This document shows positions 53,317 to 62,317 of a stretch of 64,000 nt of DNA, one piece after another (within the stretch, counting starts at the first letter, position 1; each line of letters starts with the position of its first letter). The notes below the pieces were generated by a model. That model ran no database searches, was not told the origin of the DNA, and saw only the letters and a list, made by a program, of their open reading frames with translations. This stretch comes from Pseudomonas fluorescens. GTDB lineage: Bacteria > Pseudomonadota > Gammaproteobacteria > Pseudomonadales > Pseudomonadaceae. The position numbers and the translations under genes are program-made. The DNA lies in NCBI RefSeq assembly GCF_902497855.1, contig NZ_CABVHU010000001.1, forward strand, positions 1 to 64,000, in the 5' to 3' direction.

Positions 53317-56300
53317 GTTTCCAGGTATCATCCTGGGCCATTCGGCGGCCCATTCCCACGCTGGTGCTGTTCTTCCTGCTGGCTGTCGTCGGCATCAGCG
53401 CTTTCTTGCGCCTGCCCATCAACGCCAATCCACGGGTGGACTTTCCCGTTGTCACCGTTGCTGTCACCCTGCCGGGAGCCGCATCGAGCGAACTGGAAAA
53501 TGCGGTCACCCGTCGCGTGGAAAACGCCATCGCCGGGCTCGCCGGTATCCGGCACATGAGTTCAACACTGAGCGACGGCACGTCTCTGACCACGGTTGAA
53601 TTTCAACTCGGCGTCGATCCCGACCGCGCAACGAATGATGTGCGTGAAGTCGTCACCGAGGCGCGTGCAGAGTTGCCGCAAGCCGTACTTGAACCACGTG
53701 TTTCACGGGTGGATGTGGAAGGGGGCGCGATCCTCTATTACGCGGTCGATTCCGCTGAGCGCAATACCGTGGAACTTTCCTGGTTCGTGGACGATACCGT
53801 CAGCCGAGCCTTGCTCGCGACGCCCGGCGTACAGCGTGTGCAGCGCATGGGAGGGGTGAATCGTGAAATCCGCATTGAACTCAAACCTGATCGGCTGGCC
53901 GCACTCGGCATCAGTGCCGAGCAGGTCAACGCACAATTGGTGCAGAGCAACGTGGATGTGCCTGGCGGACGCATCATTCTCTACGGCCGCGAACAAGCCA
54001 TCCGTACGCTGGGAAGTGCCGCTAGCGTTGAAGAACTCGCGGCCCGTCCGATCGCCCTTTCGGGGGGGCGGTGGGCCACGATTGCCGACCTGGCGACCGT
54101 AACCGATGCCAGTAGCGAGAGTCGGGAACTGGCCCGGTTGAATGATCGGGAAGTGGTCGGTTTTGCCGTTTACCGCGCCAAGGGCTCCAGCGACACGGTG
54201 GTTGCGCAGGGCGTCGAAGACACCATCGCCGGCCTCCAGCGCAGCGATGGCGATCTCAAGATCCAACAGTTCGCCTCCTCGGTGGACTACACCCGCTCCA
54301 GCTACAAAATGTCCATGATGACGTTGTTGGAAGGTGCAATCCTGACCGTCATCGTGGTGTTCTTCTTCCTGCGCAACTGGCGCGCCACCCTGGTCGCGTC
54401 CATCGCGCTGCCGTTGTCGATCCTGCCGACATTCGCCGCCATGGCATTGCTGGGCTACACCCTGAACAGCATCACCTTGCTGGCGTTGACCTTGGTGATC
54501 GGCATTCTGGTCGACGACGCCATTGTCGAAATCGAGAACATCGAGCGCCATCTGGACATGGGCAAACGCCCGTTCCGTGCCGCAATTGATGCCAGCGATG
54601 CGATCGGCTTCGCAGTCGTTGCCATCACCGCGACCATTGTGGCCGTGTTCCTTCCGGTGAGTTTCATTGGTGGCTACATCGGACAGTACTTCACACAGTT
54701 CGGCGTCACGGTTTCCGTCGCGGTGCTGGCCTCCATGCTGGTCGCACGGCTGGCAACACCGCTTCTTGCGGCCTATCTGATGCAGCCCAAGACTGGTGTG
54801 AGTCCAGGTGGCCATGGCGCGCACGCCCAGCCAGGCGAGCTGATGGCGCGCTATCTGAGTGTGTTGGACTGGTCGCTTCGCCATCGCCGTACAGCACTGG
54901 GGATCGGGGCGGCTTTCCTTTTCAGCTCGCTTCTCTTGATTCCCTTGCTCCCCACGGGTTTCCTGCCCGTCAGCGATCTCAGCCTGACGCAAGTCAACGT
55001 CGAACTGACGCCGGGTACACCGCTGGCCCAGACCGACGAGAAGCTGCGAGAAGCCGGCAACCAGGTCGCCCGGCGCAAGGAAGTGAATGCCGTGTTCACG
55101 CTGGCCGGAGGACAGGATGCGGCAGGCGCCAACGATGTCACCAAAGGCATGCTTCTGGTCCGCCTCAAGCCCCCGGGCGAACGGGAGCTGGATCAAAAAG
55201 GGTTCGAGCAATCGTTGCAGCAGGATCTGAATCGATTCGATGACATACGCTTCACCTTCCAGGGGGGAAGCGATGCACGGGATGTTTCCATCATCCTGCT
55301 GAGCGCGGACCCCGCGAAGCTGTCAGAGACTGCGAACCAACTTCAGCGACAAATGCGCGGTGTCGCGGGCATTGCCAATGTTCAGGTCAACGAGCCGCTT
55401 GCCCGCCCGGAATTGCTGATTCAGCCGCGTCTCCATGAGGCAGCACTGGCGGGCGTCTCTGCATCCAGTATCGGCAGTGTCATGCGCATCGCGACACTCG
55501 GTGAAGTCGATGCAGGTTCTGCTCGATTCAACCTGACTGATCGACAAATACCCATTCGCGTCGCACTGGATGAGCGCTCACGCGGTGATCTGGATATTCT
55601 GCGAAACCTGAGCGTTCCAACCGACGACGGCAATAGCGTTCCACTGCATGCCGTCGCCACTCTCGGCTTCGCGGATGGGCCGGCCCGCATCGAGCGCTTT
55701 GACCGTCTTCGACGGGTGTCGGTGGATGCGGACCTGAGTTCCGGCGTCACCCTGGGTGACGCTCTCGACAACATCAATGCCTTGCCTGTACTGCAAGCGT
55801 TGCCTGAAGGCGTGCGCCGTGTCGAATATGGTGATGCCGAGTACATGAACGAGATGTTCGACAAGTTTGGTGTGGCCATGGGTTTTGGCATCCTGATGGT
55901 GTATGCCGTCCTGGTGCTGCTGTTCAAGGATTTTCTGCAGCCCATCACGATCCTGGTCGCGCTTCCTCTGTCCATCGGTGGTGCCATTGCAGGCCTGCTG
56001 CTCTATGGCGCGGCACTCGACCTTCCCGCGATGATCGGCATCCTGATGTTGATGGGCATCGTCACGAAGAACTCTATTCTTCTGGTCGAGTTCGCCAATG
56101 AAAAGTGCCGGGAAGGGGTGTCGCGCATGGACGCACTTCTGCGTTCGGGAGCAGAGCGTGCCCGCCCGATCATCATGACGACCATCGCCATGGCCGCCGG
56201 CATGGTTCCCGCGGTACTCAGCAGCGGTGCCGACAGTGGCTTTCGGGCGCCCATGGCGATCGCCGTGATCGGAGGATTGATCACGTCTACCGTCCTGAGC

Positions 56301-56423
56301 CTGGTTTTCGTTCCGGTAGTGTTCACCTACATGGACGATTTGCGCGGGTACCTCGCGCAAAGACTGACCCGATTGACCTCCGTCACCGAACGAGATCGAA
56401 AGGAGGGGGAGTCATTGATGTGA
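53313..56423 (+). CDS. RND efflux pump inner-membrane transporter (HAE-1 type)
   Basis: A 1036-residue full-length RND transporter. TM1 with VLFFLLAVVGISAFLRLPIN, periplasmic loops, and TM4 carry the proton-relay aspartates in LVIGILVDDAIVEIENIERH. The second half mirrors this, with LMLMGIVTKNSILLVEFANE in TM10-11. It exports drugs or other amphiphiles with proton import. Motif order is MexB/MdtB-like, with no sign of the metal-export residues of HME pumps. Its 3' end overlaps the convergent MerR gene by 12 nt. Confidence 0.94.
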   Translation: MSFQVSSWAIRRPIPTLVLFFLLAVVGISAFLRLPINANPRVDFPVVTVAVTLPGAASSELENAVTRRVENAIAGLAGIRHMSSTLSDGTSLTTVEFQLGVDPDRATNDVREVVTEARAELPQAVLEPRVSRVDVEGGAILYYAVDSAERNTVELSWFVDDTVSRALLATPGVQRVQRMGGVNREIRIELKPDRLAALGISAEQVNAQLVQSNVDVPGGRIILYGREQAIRTLGSAASVEELAARPIALSGGRWATIADLATVTDASSESRELARLNDREVVGFAVYRAKGSSDTVVAQGVEDTIAGLQRSDGDLKIQQFASSVDYTRSSYKMSMMTLLEGAILTVIVVFFFLRNWRATLVASIALPLSILPTFAAMALLGYTLNSITLLALTLVIGILVDDAIVEIENIERHLDMGKRPFRAAIDASDAIGFAVVAITATIVAVFLPVSFIGGYIGQYFTQFGVTVSVAVLASMLVARLATPLLAAYLMQPKTGVSPGGHGAHAQPGELMARYLSVLDWSLRHRRTALGIGAAFLFSSLLLIPLLPTGFLPVSDLSLTQVNVELTPGTPLAQTDEKLREAGNQVARRKEVNAVFTLAGGQDAAGANDVTKGMLLVRLKPPGERELDQKGFEQSLQQDLNRFDDIRFTFQGGSDARDVSIILLSADPAKLSETANQLQRQMRGVAGIANVQVNEPLARPELLIQPRLHEAALAGVSASSIGSVMRIATLGEVDAGSARFNLTDRQIPIRVALDERSRGDLDILRNLSVPTDDGNSVPLHAVATLGFADGPARIERFDRLRRVSVDADLSSGVTLGDALDNINALPVLQALPEGVRRVEYGDAEYMNEMFDKFGVAMGFGILMVYAVLVLLFKDFLQPITILVALPLSIGGAIAGLLLYGAALDLPAMIGILMLMGIVTKNSILLVEFANEKCREGVSRMDALLRSGAERARPIIMTTIAMAAGMVPAVLSSGADSGFRAPMAIAVIGGLITSTVLSLVFVPVVFTYMDDLRGYLAQRLTRLTSVTERDRKEGESLM

Positions 56424-56858
56424 GGGTGGGCGAAGGCCCTTGGGGCGTGGCGCCGAATGCTTGCCCCGCTTCAAGGCCCCGGCAGCCGCGACTTTGAGTA
56501 ACCGGCGAAAATTCGGGCATTGCGCGTGGCTGGGGGCAGGGCATGCGGCCGCATGCCGCAATCCCCGACTCATCGCCTGCAGTTGCTTGACGGTCGCATC
56601 AATCTCATCGGCCTTGGCCAAAAGCACATCTCTATCAACAACGACCTCGCCACTCGGGGACAGCATGACCTGTATCTCGTCCAGCGAGAGACCTGCAGCC
56701 TGTCCGAGTGCGATAACAGCCAACTGCTCAACCACGGCAGACGCAAACTGGCGGCGAGCCCCGCGCGGGCCGACTGACGCGATCAATCCTTTCTTCTCGT
56801 AGAAACGCAATGTGTGGGCAGGAAGTCCCGTGCGTTTGACGACCTCAGTGATATCCAT
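56412..56858 (-). CDS. MerR-family regulator
   Basis: A 148-residue MerR protein: HTH MDITEVVKRTGLPAHTLRFYEKKGLI, then a dimerisation helix, and a C-terminal tail with C106 and C114 (CPAPSHAQC) plus a basic end. It is shorter in effector region than drug-binding MerR proteins; the Cys pair might sense metal or redox state. It is divergent from the DUF2938 gene across a 19-bp-spacer promoter of MerR type. Confidence 0.87.
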   Translation of the reverse strand: MDITEVVKRTGLPAHTLRFYEKKGLIASVGPRGARRQFASAVVEQLAVIALGQAAGLSLDEIQVMLSPSGEVVVDRDVLLAKADEIDATVKQLQAMSRGLRHAAACPAPSHAQCPNFRRLLKVAAAGALKRGKHSAPRPKGLRPPSHQ

Positions 56859-56868
56859 TTTCAGCCCA

Positions 56869-56899
56869 TTGACTTGAAGTTGACTTCAACTTTTATCAT
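56869..56899 (+). promoter_or_regulatory. MerR-controlled promoter with 19-bp spacer
   Basis: TTGACT (56869-56874), exactly 19 nt, then TATCAT (56894-56899). The spacer carries TTGAAGT-TG-ACTTCAA (56874-56889). A lengthened spacer with a central inverted repeat is the signature of MerR-activated promoters. It faces the DUF2938 gene. Confidence 0.8.
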
Positions 56900-56939
56900 G
56901 CCTGCGCAAGATTAATCAGTCCATGAATAAGAGGTCTGT

Positions 56940-57434
56940 ATGGCATCGCTGGAAGAGGTTGCACAAGTTATTCTGTTGGGGGTCGGCGCTACCGTCGTCA
57001 TGGATTTGTGGATGTTCCTTCTGAAGGCTTTTGGCGTTCCAACACTGAATTTCGCTTTCGTCGGGCGCTGGGTAGGTCATGCGTGCCAAGGTAAGTTCGC
57101 TCATGTCAGCATTGGAAAAGCGACACCCGTACGAGGTGAAGTGGCTCTGGGGTGGATAGCGCACTACGCCACGGGCATTGCTTTCGCGGTGTTGCTGGCG
57201 TGCATTGAAGGTGTTGCCTGGCTGCAGGAACCAACCTTCCTGCCGGCAATCGCTTTGGGCGTCGCAACAGTGGCAGTGCCGCTTTTTGTTATACAGCCCG
57301 CCATGGGGGCAGGATTTGCATCCTCCAGGACGCCGACGCCAGCCACGAACTGCATGCGCAGTTTAATCAATCATGCCGTCTTTGGAGTTGGCCTCTACCT
57401 GGCTGCTGTGGGAATCGCCTGGGCTTCGAAGTGA
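56940..57434 (+). CDS. DUF2938 membrane protein
   Basis: A 164-residue protein with four hydrophobic segments. Motifs are VILLGVGATVVMDLWMFLLKAFGVPTLNFAFVGRWVGH and IGWIAHYATGIAFAVLL, then QPAMGAGFASSRTPTPATNCMRSLINHAVFGVGLYL. This matches DUF2938, inner-membrane proteins of unknown function often paired with a divergent MerR regulator, as here. Confidence 0.85.
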   Translation: MASLEEVAQVILLGVGATVVMDLWMFLLKAFGVPTLNFAFVGRWVGHACQGKFAHVSIGKATPVRGEVALGWIAHYATGIAFAVLLACIEGVAWLQEPTFLPAIALGVATVAVPLFVIQPAMGAGFASSRTPTPATNCMRSLINHAVFGVGLYLAAVGIAWASK

Positions 57435-57519
57435 GTGAAGCTCAAACGGGTTATACCCCGTCCGTTGGCTGGTCAGACACAGTTGCTGACGACGTATCTG
57501 TTACGCATGGAGATGTATC

Positions 57520-58170
57520 GTGAAGACCGACAAGAAGATTCTGTGTTTTTCCAACGCCAGTGAGATCACTACTTTCGAGGAGGGCGATCCGGATGAAAAT
57601 CCTTGGGTTTTCGGCCAGCCGAAGATCGAGAATATCAAGGTGCAGGCTTATGATTACGCCTGGGCGACGCTGTTTCAGACGCTGAGGAACAGCATTGACA
57701 TCGCTCTGGCAGGGAAAGCGCTGGCGATCGAGCATGTTGGATCTACGGCCGTACCGGGATTGTCAGCCAAGCCGGTCATCGACATTGACGTGATCGTCGA
57801 TGATCCCGAGAACGAAGATGCTTATGTTCCGGCATTGACAGCAATGGGCTACACGCTAACTGTGCGAGAGCGGTCCTGGTACCAGCACCGAATGCTTCGT
57901 CACGACTCTCCTCGTGTCAACGTGCATGTGTTTGGAGCTCACTGTCCCGAGCATATTCGCCATGTCCTTTTCCGGGATTGGCTCTGCGCGCATTCGCAAG
58001 ACCGCAACCTGTACGCTGAAGTAAAGATGCAGGCGAAGGATGGAGCCGACACGGTGCAAACATACAACATGAGAAAGCAGGCGGTCGTCAGACAAATCTA
58101 TGCAAAGATCTTTGAATCCTATGGCTTGTTGACAGCAGGTAATGGGTGCGACCCAGTTAGTTCATCGTGA
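57520..58170 (+). CDS. GrpB family protein (UPF0157)
   Basis: A 216-residue soluble protein of the GrpB/nucleotidyltransferase-like family. Its core IEHVGSTAVPGLSAKPVIDIDVIVDD holds the GS and DxD motifs of the NTase fold, then HVHVFG and FRDWLCAHSQDRNLYAEVK. Function is unknown; some members are fused to CoaE. GTG 57520 has GGAG seven nt upstream. The N-terminal 40 residues exceed the usual start. Confidence 0.87.
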   Translation: MKTDKKILCFSNASEITTFEEGDPDENPWVFGQPKIENIKVQAYDYAWATLFQTLRNSIDIALAGKALAIEHVGSTAVPGLSAKPVIDIDVIVDDPENEDAYVPALTAMGYTLTVRERSWYQHRMLRHDSPRVNVHVFGAHCPEHIRHVLFRDWLCAHSQDRNLYAEVKMQAKDGADTVQTYNMRKQAVVRQIYAKIFESYGLLTAGNGCDPVSSS

Positions 58171-58208
58171 ACCGGGTTTGATCGCGGCTCAAAATGGAAA
58201 TTATGGCA

Positions 58209-58646
58209 ATGATTACGATTAGATCTTCCCGGCCCGGCGAGGGTGAGCGCGCAGTCGAAATTTGGCGGGGCGCGGTTGACGCTACACATGACTTTCTTTC
58301 GCAGCAGGATCGCCTCGCCATCGACGAGATGGTCTGCGGCTTTCTGCCCCAGGCACCGCTCTGGTTTGCCGTGGATGCCAATGATTACCCGCTGGCCTTC
58401 ATGCTCATCGACAACGGACACATGGAGGCACTCTTCGTCGATCCAGCTTGTCGCGGAACGGGTGTTGGTTCCGCGCTCGTGCGCCATGGCCTTGCGCTTC
58501 ATCCAAAAATGACTACCGACGTCAATGAACAGAACGGTCAAGCAGTCGGCTTCTATGAAAAAATGGGATTCAGGCGCACAGGCCGCTCGCCACTCGACGG
58601 GCAAGGAAGGCCTTATCCGCTCATCCACCTTGAACATGTGAACTAA
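58209..58646 (+). CDS. YjaB-like GNAT acetyltransferase
   Basis: A 145-residue GNAT protein. The sequence ITIRSSRPGEGERAVEIWRGAVDATHDFLSQQDRLAIDEMVCGFLPQAPLWFAV and MEALFVDPACRGTGVGSALVRHGL, then VNEQNGQAVGFYEKMGFRRTGRSPLD, matches E. coli YjaB closely. YjaB binds acetyl-CoA; its substrate is not settled. ATG 58209 aligns with the YjaB start. In-frame ATGs at 58194 and 58203 are possible. Confidence 0.82.
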   Translation: MITIRSSRPGEGERAVEIWRGAVDATHDFLSQQDRLAIDEMVCGFLPQAPLWFAVDANDYPLAFMLIDNGHMEALFVDPACRGTGVGSALVRHGLALHPKMTTDVNEQNGQAVGFYEKMGFRRTGRSPLDGQGRPYPLIHLEHVN

Positions 58647-58723
58647 TCAATGGCTCGCCAGGTTCTGATCACGGGCGACTCACAGAGAATTCTGCTTTCT
58701 CGCTTAATACGCCGGGACACAAC

Positions 58724-59494
58724 ATGGACTTTCCGACCCAATGGGGTAACCAGCTCTCTGGGGCGCAAATCGAACGCCAGGCTATTGGGGAATCACGGGC
58801 AGACGTCTTTCGCATTCGCAGCAGCAACGGGCAAGATCTGTTCCTGAAGTCGGAAGTCGTCGGTTTGCTGAACGAACTACCGGATGAGATTGAGCGTCTT
58901 CGTTGGCTTGGGCAGCTCGAGCTGCCTGGGCCTTCGGTTCTTGATGCAACAACAGAAAACAATCATCACTGGCTGCTCATGAGCGCGGTTCCTGGGCAGG
59001 ATCTCGCCAGCGCCAGCAACCTGTCCGCGTCTCAAATCATCAGTATTGTGGCCATGGCGCTGCGTACCCTGCATCAAGTGCCAATTGCAAAATGTCCTTT
59101 TGAGAGTCTCTTGGAGCAGCGAATAGCAACTGCCAGGGATCGCGTAAGCGCCGGACTTGTCGATGAAACAGACTTCGACGAGCAACGGCTGGGGCGAACT
59201 GCCGAGGATGTGTTCGCCGAACTGTTGTCAACGCTCCCAAGGACGCATGATTTAGTGGTGACACATGGGGATGCCTGCCTGCCGAACTTGATGGCTGACG
59301 CTGATCAGTTCACTGGGTTCATCGATTGCGGTCGGCTCGGTGTCAGTGACCGCTTTCAAGACCTGGCACTTGCTGCACGGAGCATTGAACGCAATCTTGG
59401 AGGCCAATGGGTCGCCCCCTTCTTCCAGCGGTACGGTGTCGAACCCGATGATCAGCGCATGGTGTTCTACTGCTTGTTGGACGAATTTTTCTGA
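58724..59494 (+). CDS. Aminoglycoside O-phosphotransferase, APH(3')-II-like
   Basis: A 256-residue kinase of the APH(3') family, clearly similar to chromosomal APH(3')-IIb of P. aeruginosa. Lys42 in LFLKSEVVG is the ATP Lys. The catalytic loop [11 protein letters not shown] has H181, D183 and N188, and D201 in FIDCGRLG chelates Mg. The C-terminus YCLLDEFF matches the family. It would inactivate kanamycin and neomycin by 3'-phosphorylation. The gene is full-length, not next to any transposon and with host-like composition, so it is probably a resident chromosomal gene. Confidence 0.88.
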   Translation: MDFPTQWGNQLSGAQIERQAIGESRADVFRIRSSNGQDLFLKSEVVGLLNELPDEIERLRWLGQLELPGPSVLDATTENNHHWLLMSAVPGQDLASASNLSASQIISIVAMALRTLHQVPIAKCPFESLLEQRIATARDRVSAGLVDETDFDEQRLGRTAEDVFAELLSTLPRTHDLVVTHGDACLPNLMADADQFTGFIDCGRLGVSDRFQDLALAARSIERNLGGQWVAPFFQRYGVEPDDQRMVFYCLLDEFF

Positions 59495-59859
59495 TCCCTG
59501 CACGTCTCGCCGTTGGCGCAGGGGTGTTGCCCTTGACGCTTGCTGCGTCCTATTATCCCGGCAGACAATCTTGTCCCCCAGCGGGCACTCCATGAGCCAG
59601 TCGCTGCACAATCACCCCATCGTTTTTCAACTCAGCGCTGAACACAACACGTTCAAGCAGCCGGGTGTTGTGCTGCTTCGACGTCGCCGCAGCATTCTCT
59701 TCGCTATCACTTTCTCACCTCCCGCCTTCAGCTGACCGGGCGCTGCGCCTGCACCAGATCTGCCGCCAACCCGGAGTTGGTCTGCATACCCTCAATGGTC
59801 GGTCCCAGATTGACGATCAAGGCATGAACCGCCCGGTTACTCGGCGGGGAGGAAGAGCA
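59495..59859. other. Intergenic region before the LuxR gene
   Basis: About 365 bp. A 47-codon open frame from ATG 59593 (MSQSLHNHPIVFQLSAEHNTF) has no recognised homologue and no strong ribosome binding site; it may be a fragment or chance. The remainder should carry the LuxR promoter. No clear lux-box palindrome was seen. Confidence 0.4.
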
Positions 59860-60663
59860 ATGAATAGCTTGTTCAGCGAAATCGATATGCACCAGGGTTT
59901 GGGCCGCGCGATTGCGCATATCGGTCAACAGCGATTCTGGAAGCACCTGTCGCTGCTGTTGCAGAAAACCATCTCGTTCTACAACGCCGTGAGCGTTTTC
60001 TACCCGCAGAACGGCACACCACAAGTCCTCGCCGAGTACTGCGCCGACCCCCATGGTGCAGCCAGCTCGATGGCGACTTACCTGAATGGCGTCTACTTGC
60101 TCGATCCCTTTTTTCACGCCTGTCGTGACGGCATCAGCAGTGGCATCTATCGGTTGGACGAAGTGGCTTTCGACGCTTTCCGTCACAGCACTTACTTCCT
60201 CGATTACTTCGTCACGCTGGCCCTGGAAGACGAAGTCCAGTTCATCCTGCAGCTACCCGGTGACGGAGCACTGTCCCTTTCCCTGGGGCTGCGCCGCAGT
60301 TGTTCGGCTGAAGACAGCGGACGGCTGGCCATGCTGGCGACCTGGGTGCTACCGCTGATGCAGCAACACTGGCAGCAACATACACGTGTGTCACAACCGA
60401 CTGCCCAGGGCGATTTGACTGTTCATCTGCGTGACGCTTTCCGTGGATTCGGACGCGGCGTGTTGACCGAACGAGAGATGGAAATTACCCGGCTGATGCT
60501 GCGCGGCGCCTCTTCCAAGACCATGGCCGCCCACCTCAAGGTCTCACCCGACACCATCAAGGCCCACCGACGCAACCTCTACAGCAAACTGGCGGTATCG
60601 TCACAGTCCGAACTCTTTTCACGGTTCATCCAGTCCCTGGAGCAACACGGCAGGGTGTACTAA
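59860..60663 (+). CDS. LuxR-family transcriptional regulator
   Basis: A 267-residue regulator. The N-terminal 190 residues are an unrecognised effector domain (helical, with FYPQNGTPQVLAEYCADPHG); the C-terminus has a standard LuxR HTH, GVLTEREMEITRLMLRGASSKTMAAHLKVSPDTIKAHRRNLYSKLAVSSQSELFSRF. GGGGAGGAAGAGCA precedes ATG 59860. The autoinducer-domain Trp/Tyr/Asp residues were not clearly found, so it is not claimed as a quorum-sensing protein. It lies directly upstream of the GMC oxidoreductase gene, which it may control. Confidence 0.85.
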   Translation: MNSLFSEIDMHQGLGRAIAHIGQQRFWKHLSLLLQKTISFYNAVSVFYPQNGTPQVLAEYCADPHGAASSMATYLNGVYLLDPFFHACRDGISSGIYRLDEVAFDAFRHSTYFLDYFVTLALEDEVQFILQLPGDGALSLSLGLRRSCSAEDSGRLAMLATWVLPLMQQHWQQHTRVSQPTAQGDLTVHLRDAFRGFGRGVLTEREMEITRLMLRGASSKTMAAHLKVSPDTIKAHRRNLYSKLAVSSQSELFSRFIQSLEQHGRVY

Positions 60664-60780
60664 CCCTTCAGGCGTACGCCATCGGGGCAATTGTTGCGCG
60701 CAGCCGTGCATTCTATGTTGCCCCTGGAGAACCTGTGCCCTGATGCACTCGGGGCTTCTCTTGAAATAGAGGACTTCATC

Positions 60781-62295
60781 TTGATCGACACCCTTCGAAA
60801 CGCCGATGTATTAGTCATTGGTGGCGGGTCTGCAGGCTGTACAGTCGCTGGCCGGCTTGCTGCTGCGGGCCGTCAGGTACTGCTAATCGAGGCGGGACCT
60901 GACTATGGTCCGCGGACTTCACCCGATTGGCCCGCCGACCTGCTGAACGCCCGCACCCTGCCGACTTCGCACGACTGGGGCTACACCGGCCCCGGCGGCG
61001 CCGGCCAGCCACTCGCGCTGGATCGCTGCCGCGTGATCGGTGGCTGCTCAAGTCACAATGGCACCACCCAGAATGTCGGCTGGGCCGGCGACTATGACCG
61101 CTGGGCCGCCCAAGGCTGTCCCGGCTGGGATGCGGCGTCACTTGCTCCGCTATTCGAATCGGCGTTGCATCGCTACTGGGCCAGGCACTATCGGCAGCAC
61201 GAAATCCAGCCCTTTCACCAAGCGGTTTTGGGCGCCGCCACCGCCCAAGGCCTGCCACTGGTCAGCGACTTCCATCAGCTCACCGGTGGCGCAGGTGCCG
61301 GTTGTGCCCCGGTCAACAGCTCGCTCGAGGGGGTTCGCCTCAATGCAGCATTCGCCTATCTGGACCCTGTCCGTGACAGCGGGCAACTGGAGGTACTGTG
61401 CGACACCCTGGTGCAACGGATTTCATTCAAGGACGGACGCGCCCAGGCGGTCCACATCCTCCACCAGGGCGTTGAACAACGCCTACCTGCCAAGCTGATA
61501 GTGCTTTGCGCGGGGACCTATGGAAGCCCGGAAATATTGCTCCGTTCCGGTATCGGCCCCAGGGATCACCTGGCCGAACTGCAGATCCCCCTGACCCATG
61601 ACTTGCCGGGTGTGGGATGTAACCTGCATGACCAACCCACTGCCAATCTGGAGTATGAGGGCACCCAGGCGCTGGCCGAAGCCCTCGCGGCCTTCGAAGC
61701 CGATCGGGTGCTGATGGACGAGCAAACCATCATCAAACTGCGCTCGCCCTTCGCAGGGAGCGCCCCTTATGATTTGCACGTGTTTCCCTGGATCGAGCGC
61801 GATCCCTCCCTCAAGCACGGTTGGCGCTGCATCTTCCCGGTCGGCTTGCTACGCCCCAGGTCGCGTGGGAGTTTGCAATTGACCTCCAGCGACCCGAGGG
61901 CTGCCGCCGCGATCGACACGGGCTTCTTCGCCGATCCTGAAGATCTCCCGCCGATGTTGTTCGGGCTGCAATGGACCCAGGAGCTGATCCGTTCGCCCGC
62001 CCTGGCCAACTTCATCGGCGCACCACTGGCCACCCTGCCCCAGCAGCAGACGGAGCTGACCGAATGGGTCAGGCGCAATCATCGCCATTACTGGCACCCG
62101 GTTGGCACCTGCCGCATGGGCCCTGCGTCCGATCCCTATGCAGTCGTCGAACACACCGGCAAGGTGCATGGCCTGGAGGGACTGCATGTTGCCGATGCCT
62201 CGGTGTTTCCCGAGGTGCCACGCGGTACCACGGCACTGCCCTGCGCTGTCGTCGGCGAACGCATTGCCCTGTTTCTGTTGAGCGGAGCCTGCTGA
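60781..62295 (+). CDS. GMC-family FAD oxidoreductase (choline/alcohol dehydrogenase-like), TTG start
   Basis: A GMC flavoprotein of 504 residues from TTG 60781, where AGAGG lies 8 nt upstream; TTG 60691 and ATG 60715 are in-frame alternatives without good signals. ADP-binding motif ADVLVIGGGSAGCTVAGRLAAAGRQVLLIEAGPDYG, GMC signatures RVIGGCSSHNGTTQNVG and GTYGSPEILLRSGIG, and the C-terminal catalytic region YWHPVGTCRMGP (His) and VADASVFPEVPRGTTALPCAVVGERIA. It oxidises an alcohol or polyol; the substrate is unknown. Confidence 0.9.
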   Translation: MIDTLRNADVLVIGGGSAGCTVAGRLAAAGRQVLLIEAGPDYGPRTSPDWPADLLNARTLPTSHDWGYTGPGGAGQPLALDRCRVIGGCSSHNGTTQNVGWAGDYDRWAAQGCPGWDAASLAPLFESALHRYWARHYRQHEIQPFHQAVLGAATAQGLPLVSDFHQLTGGAGAGCAPVNSSLEGVRLNAAFAYLDPVRDSGQLEVLCDTLVQRISFKDGRAQAVHILHQGVEQRLPAKLIVLCAGTYGSPEILLRSGIGPRDHLAELQIPLTHDLPGVGCNLHDQPTANLEYEGTQALAEALAAFEADRVLMDEQTIIKLRSPFAGSAPYDLHVFPWIERDPSLKHGWRCIFPVGLLRPRSRGSLQLTSSDPRAAAAIDTGFFADPEDLPPMLFGLQWTQELIRSPALANFIGAPLATLPQQQTELTEWVRRNHRHYWHPVGTCRMGPASDPYAVVEHTGKVHGLEGLHVADASVFPEVPRGTTALPCAVVGERIALFLLSGAC

Positions 62296-62317
62296 TCACG
62301 CGCCACAACCCTGGCGA

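Noticed and set aside
53703..55211. Long minus-strand frame (502 codons) opposite the RND pump gene
   Set aside because: Antisense shadow; Gln/His-rich with no recognisable fold or start signal.
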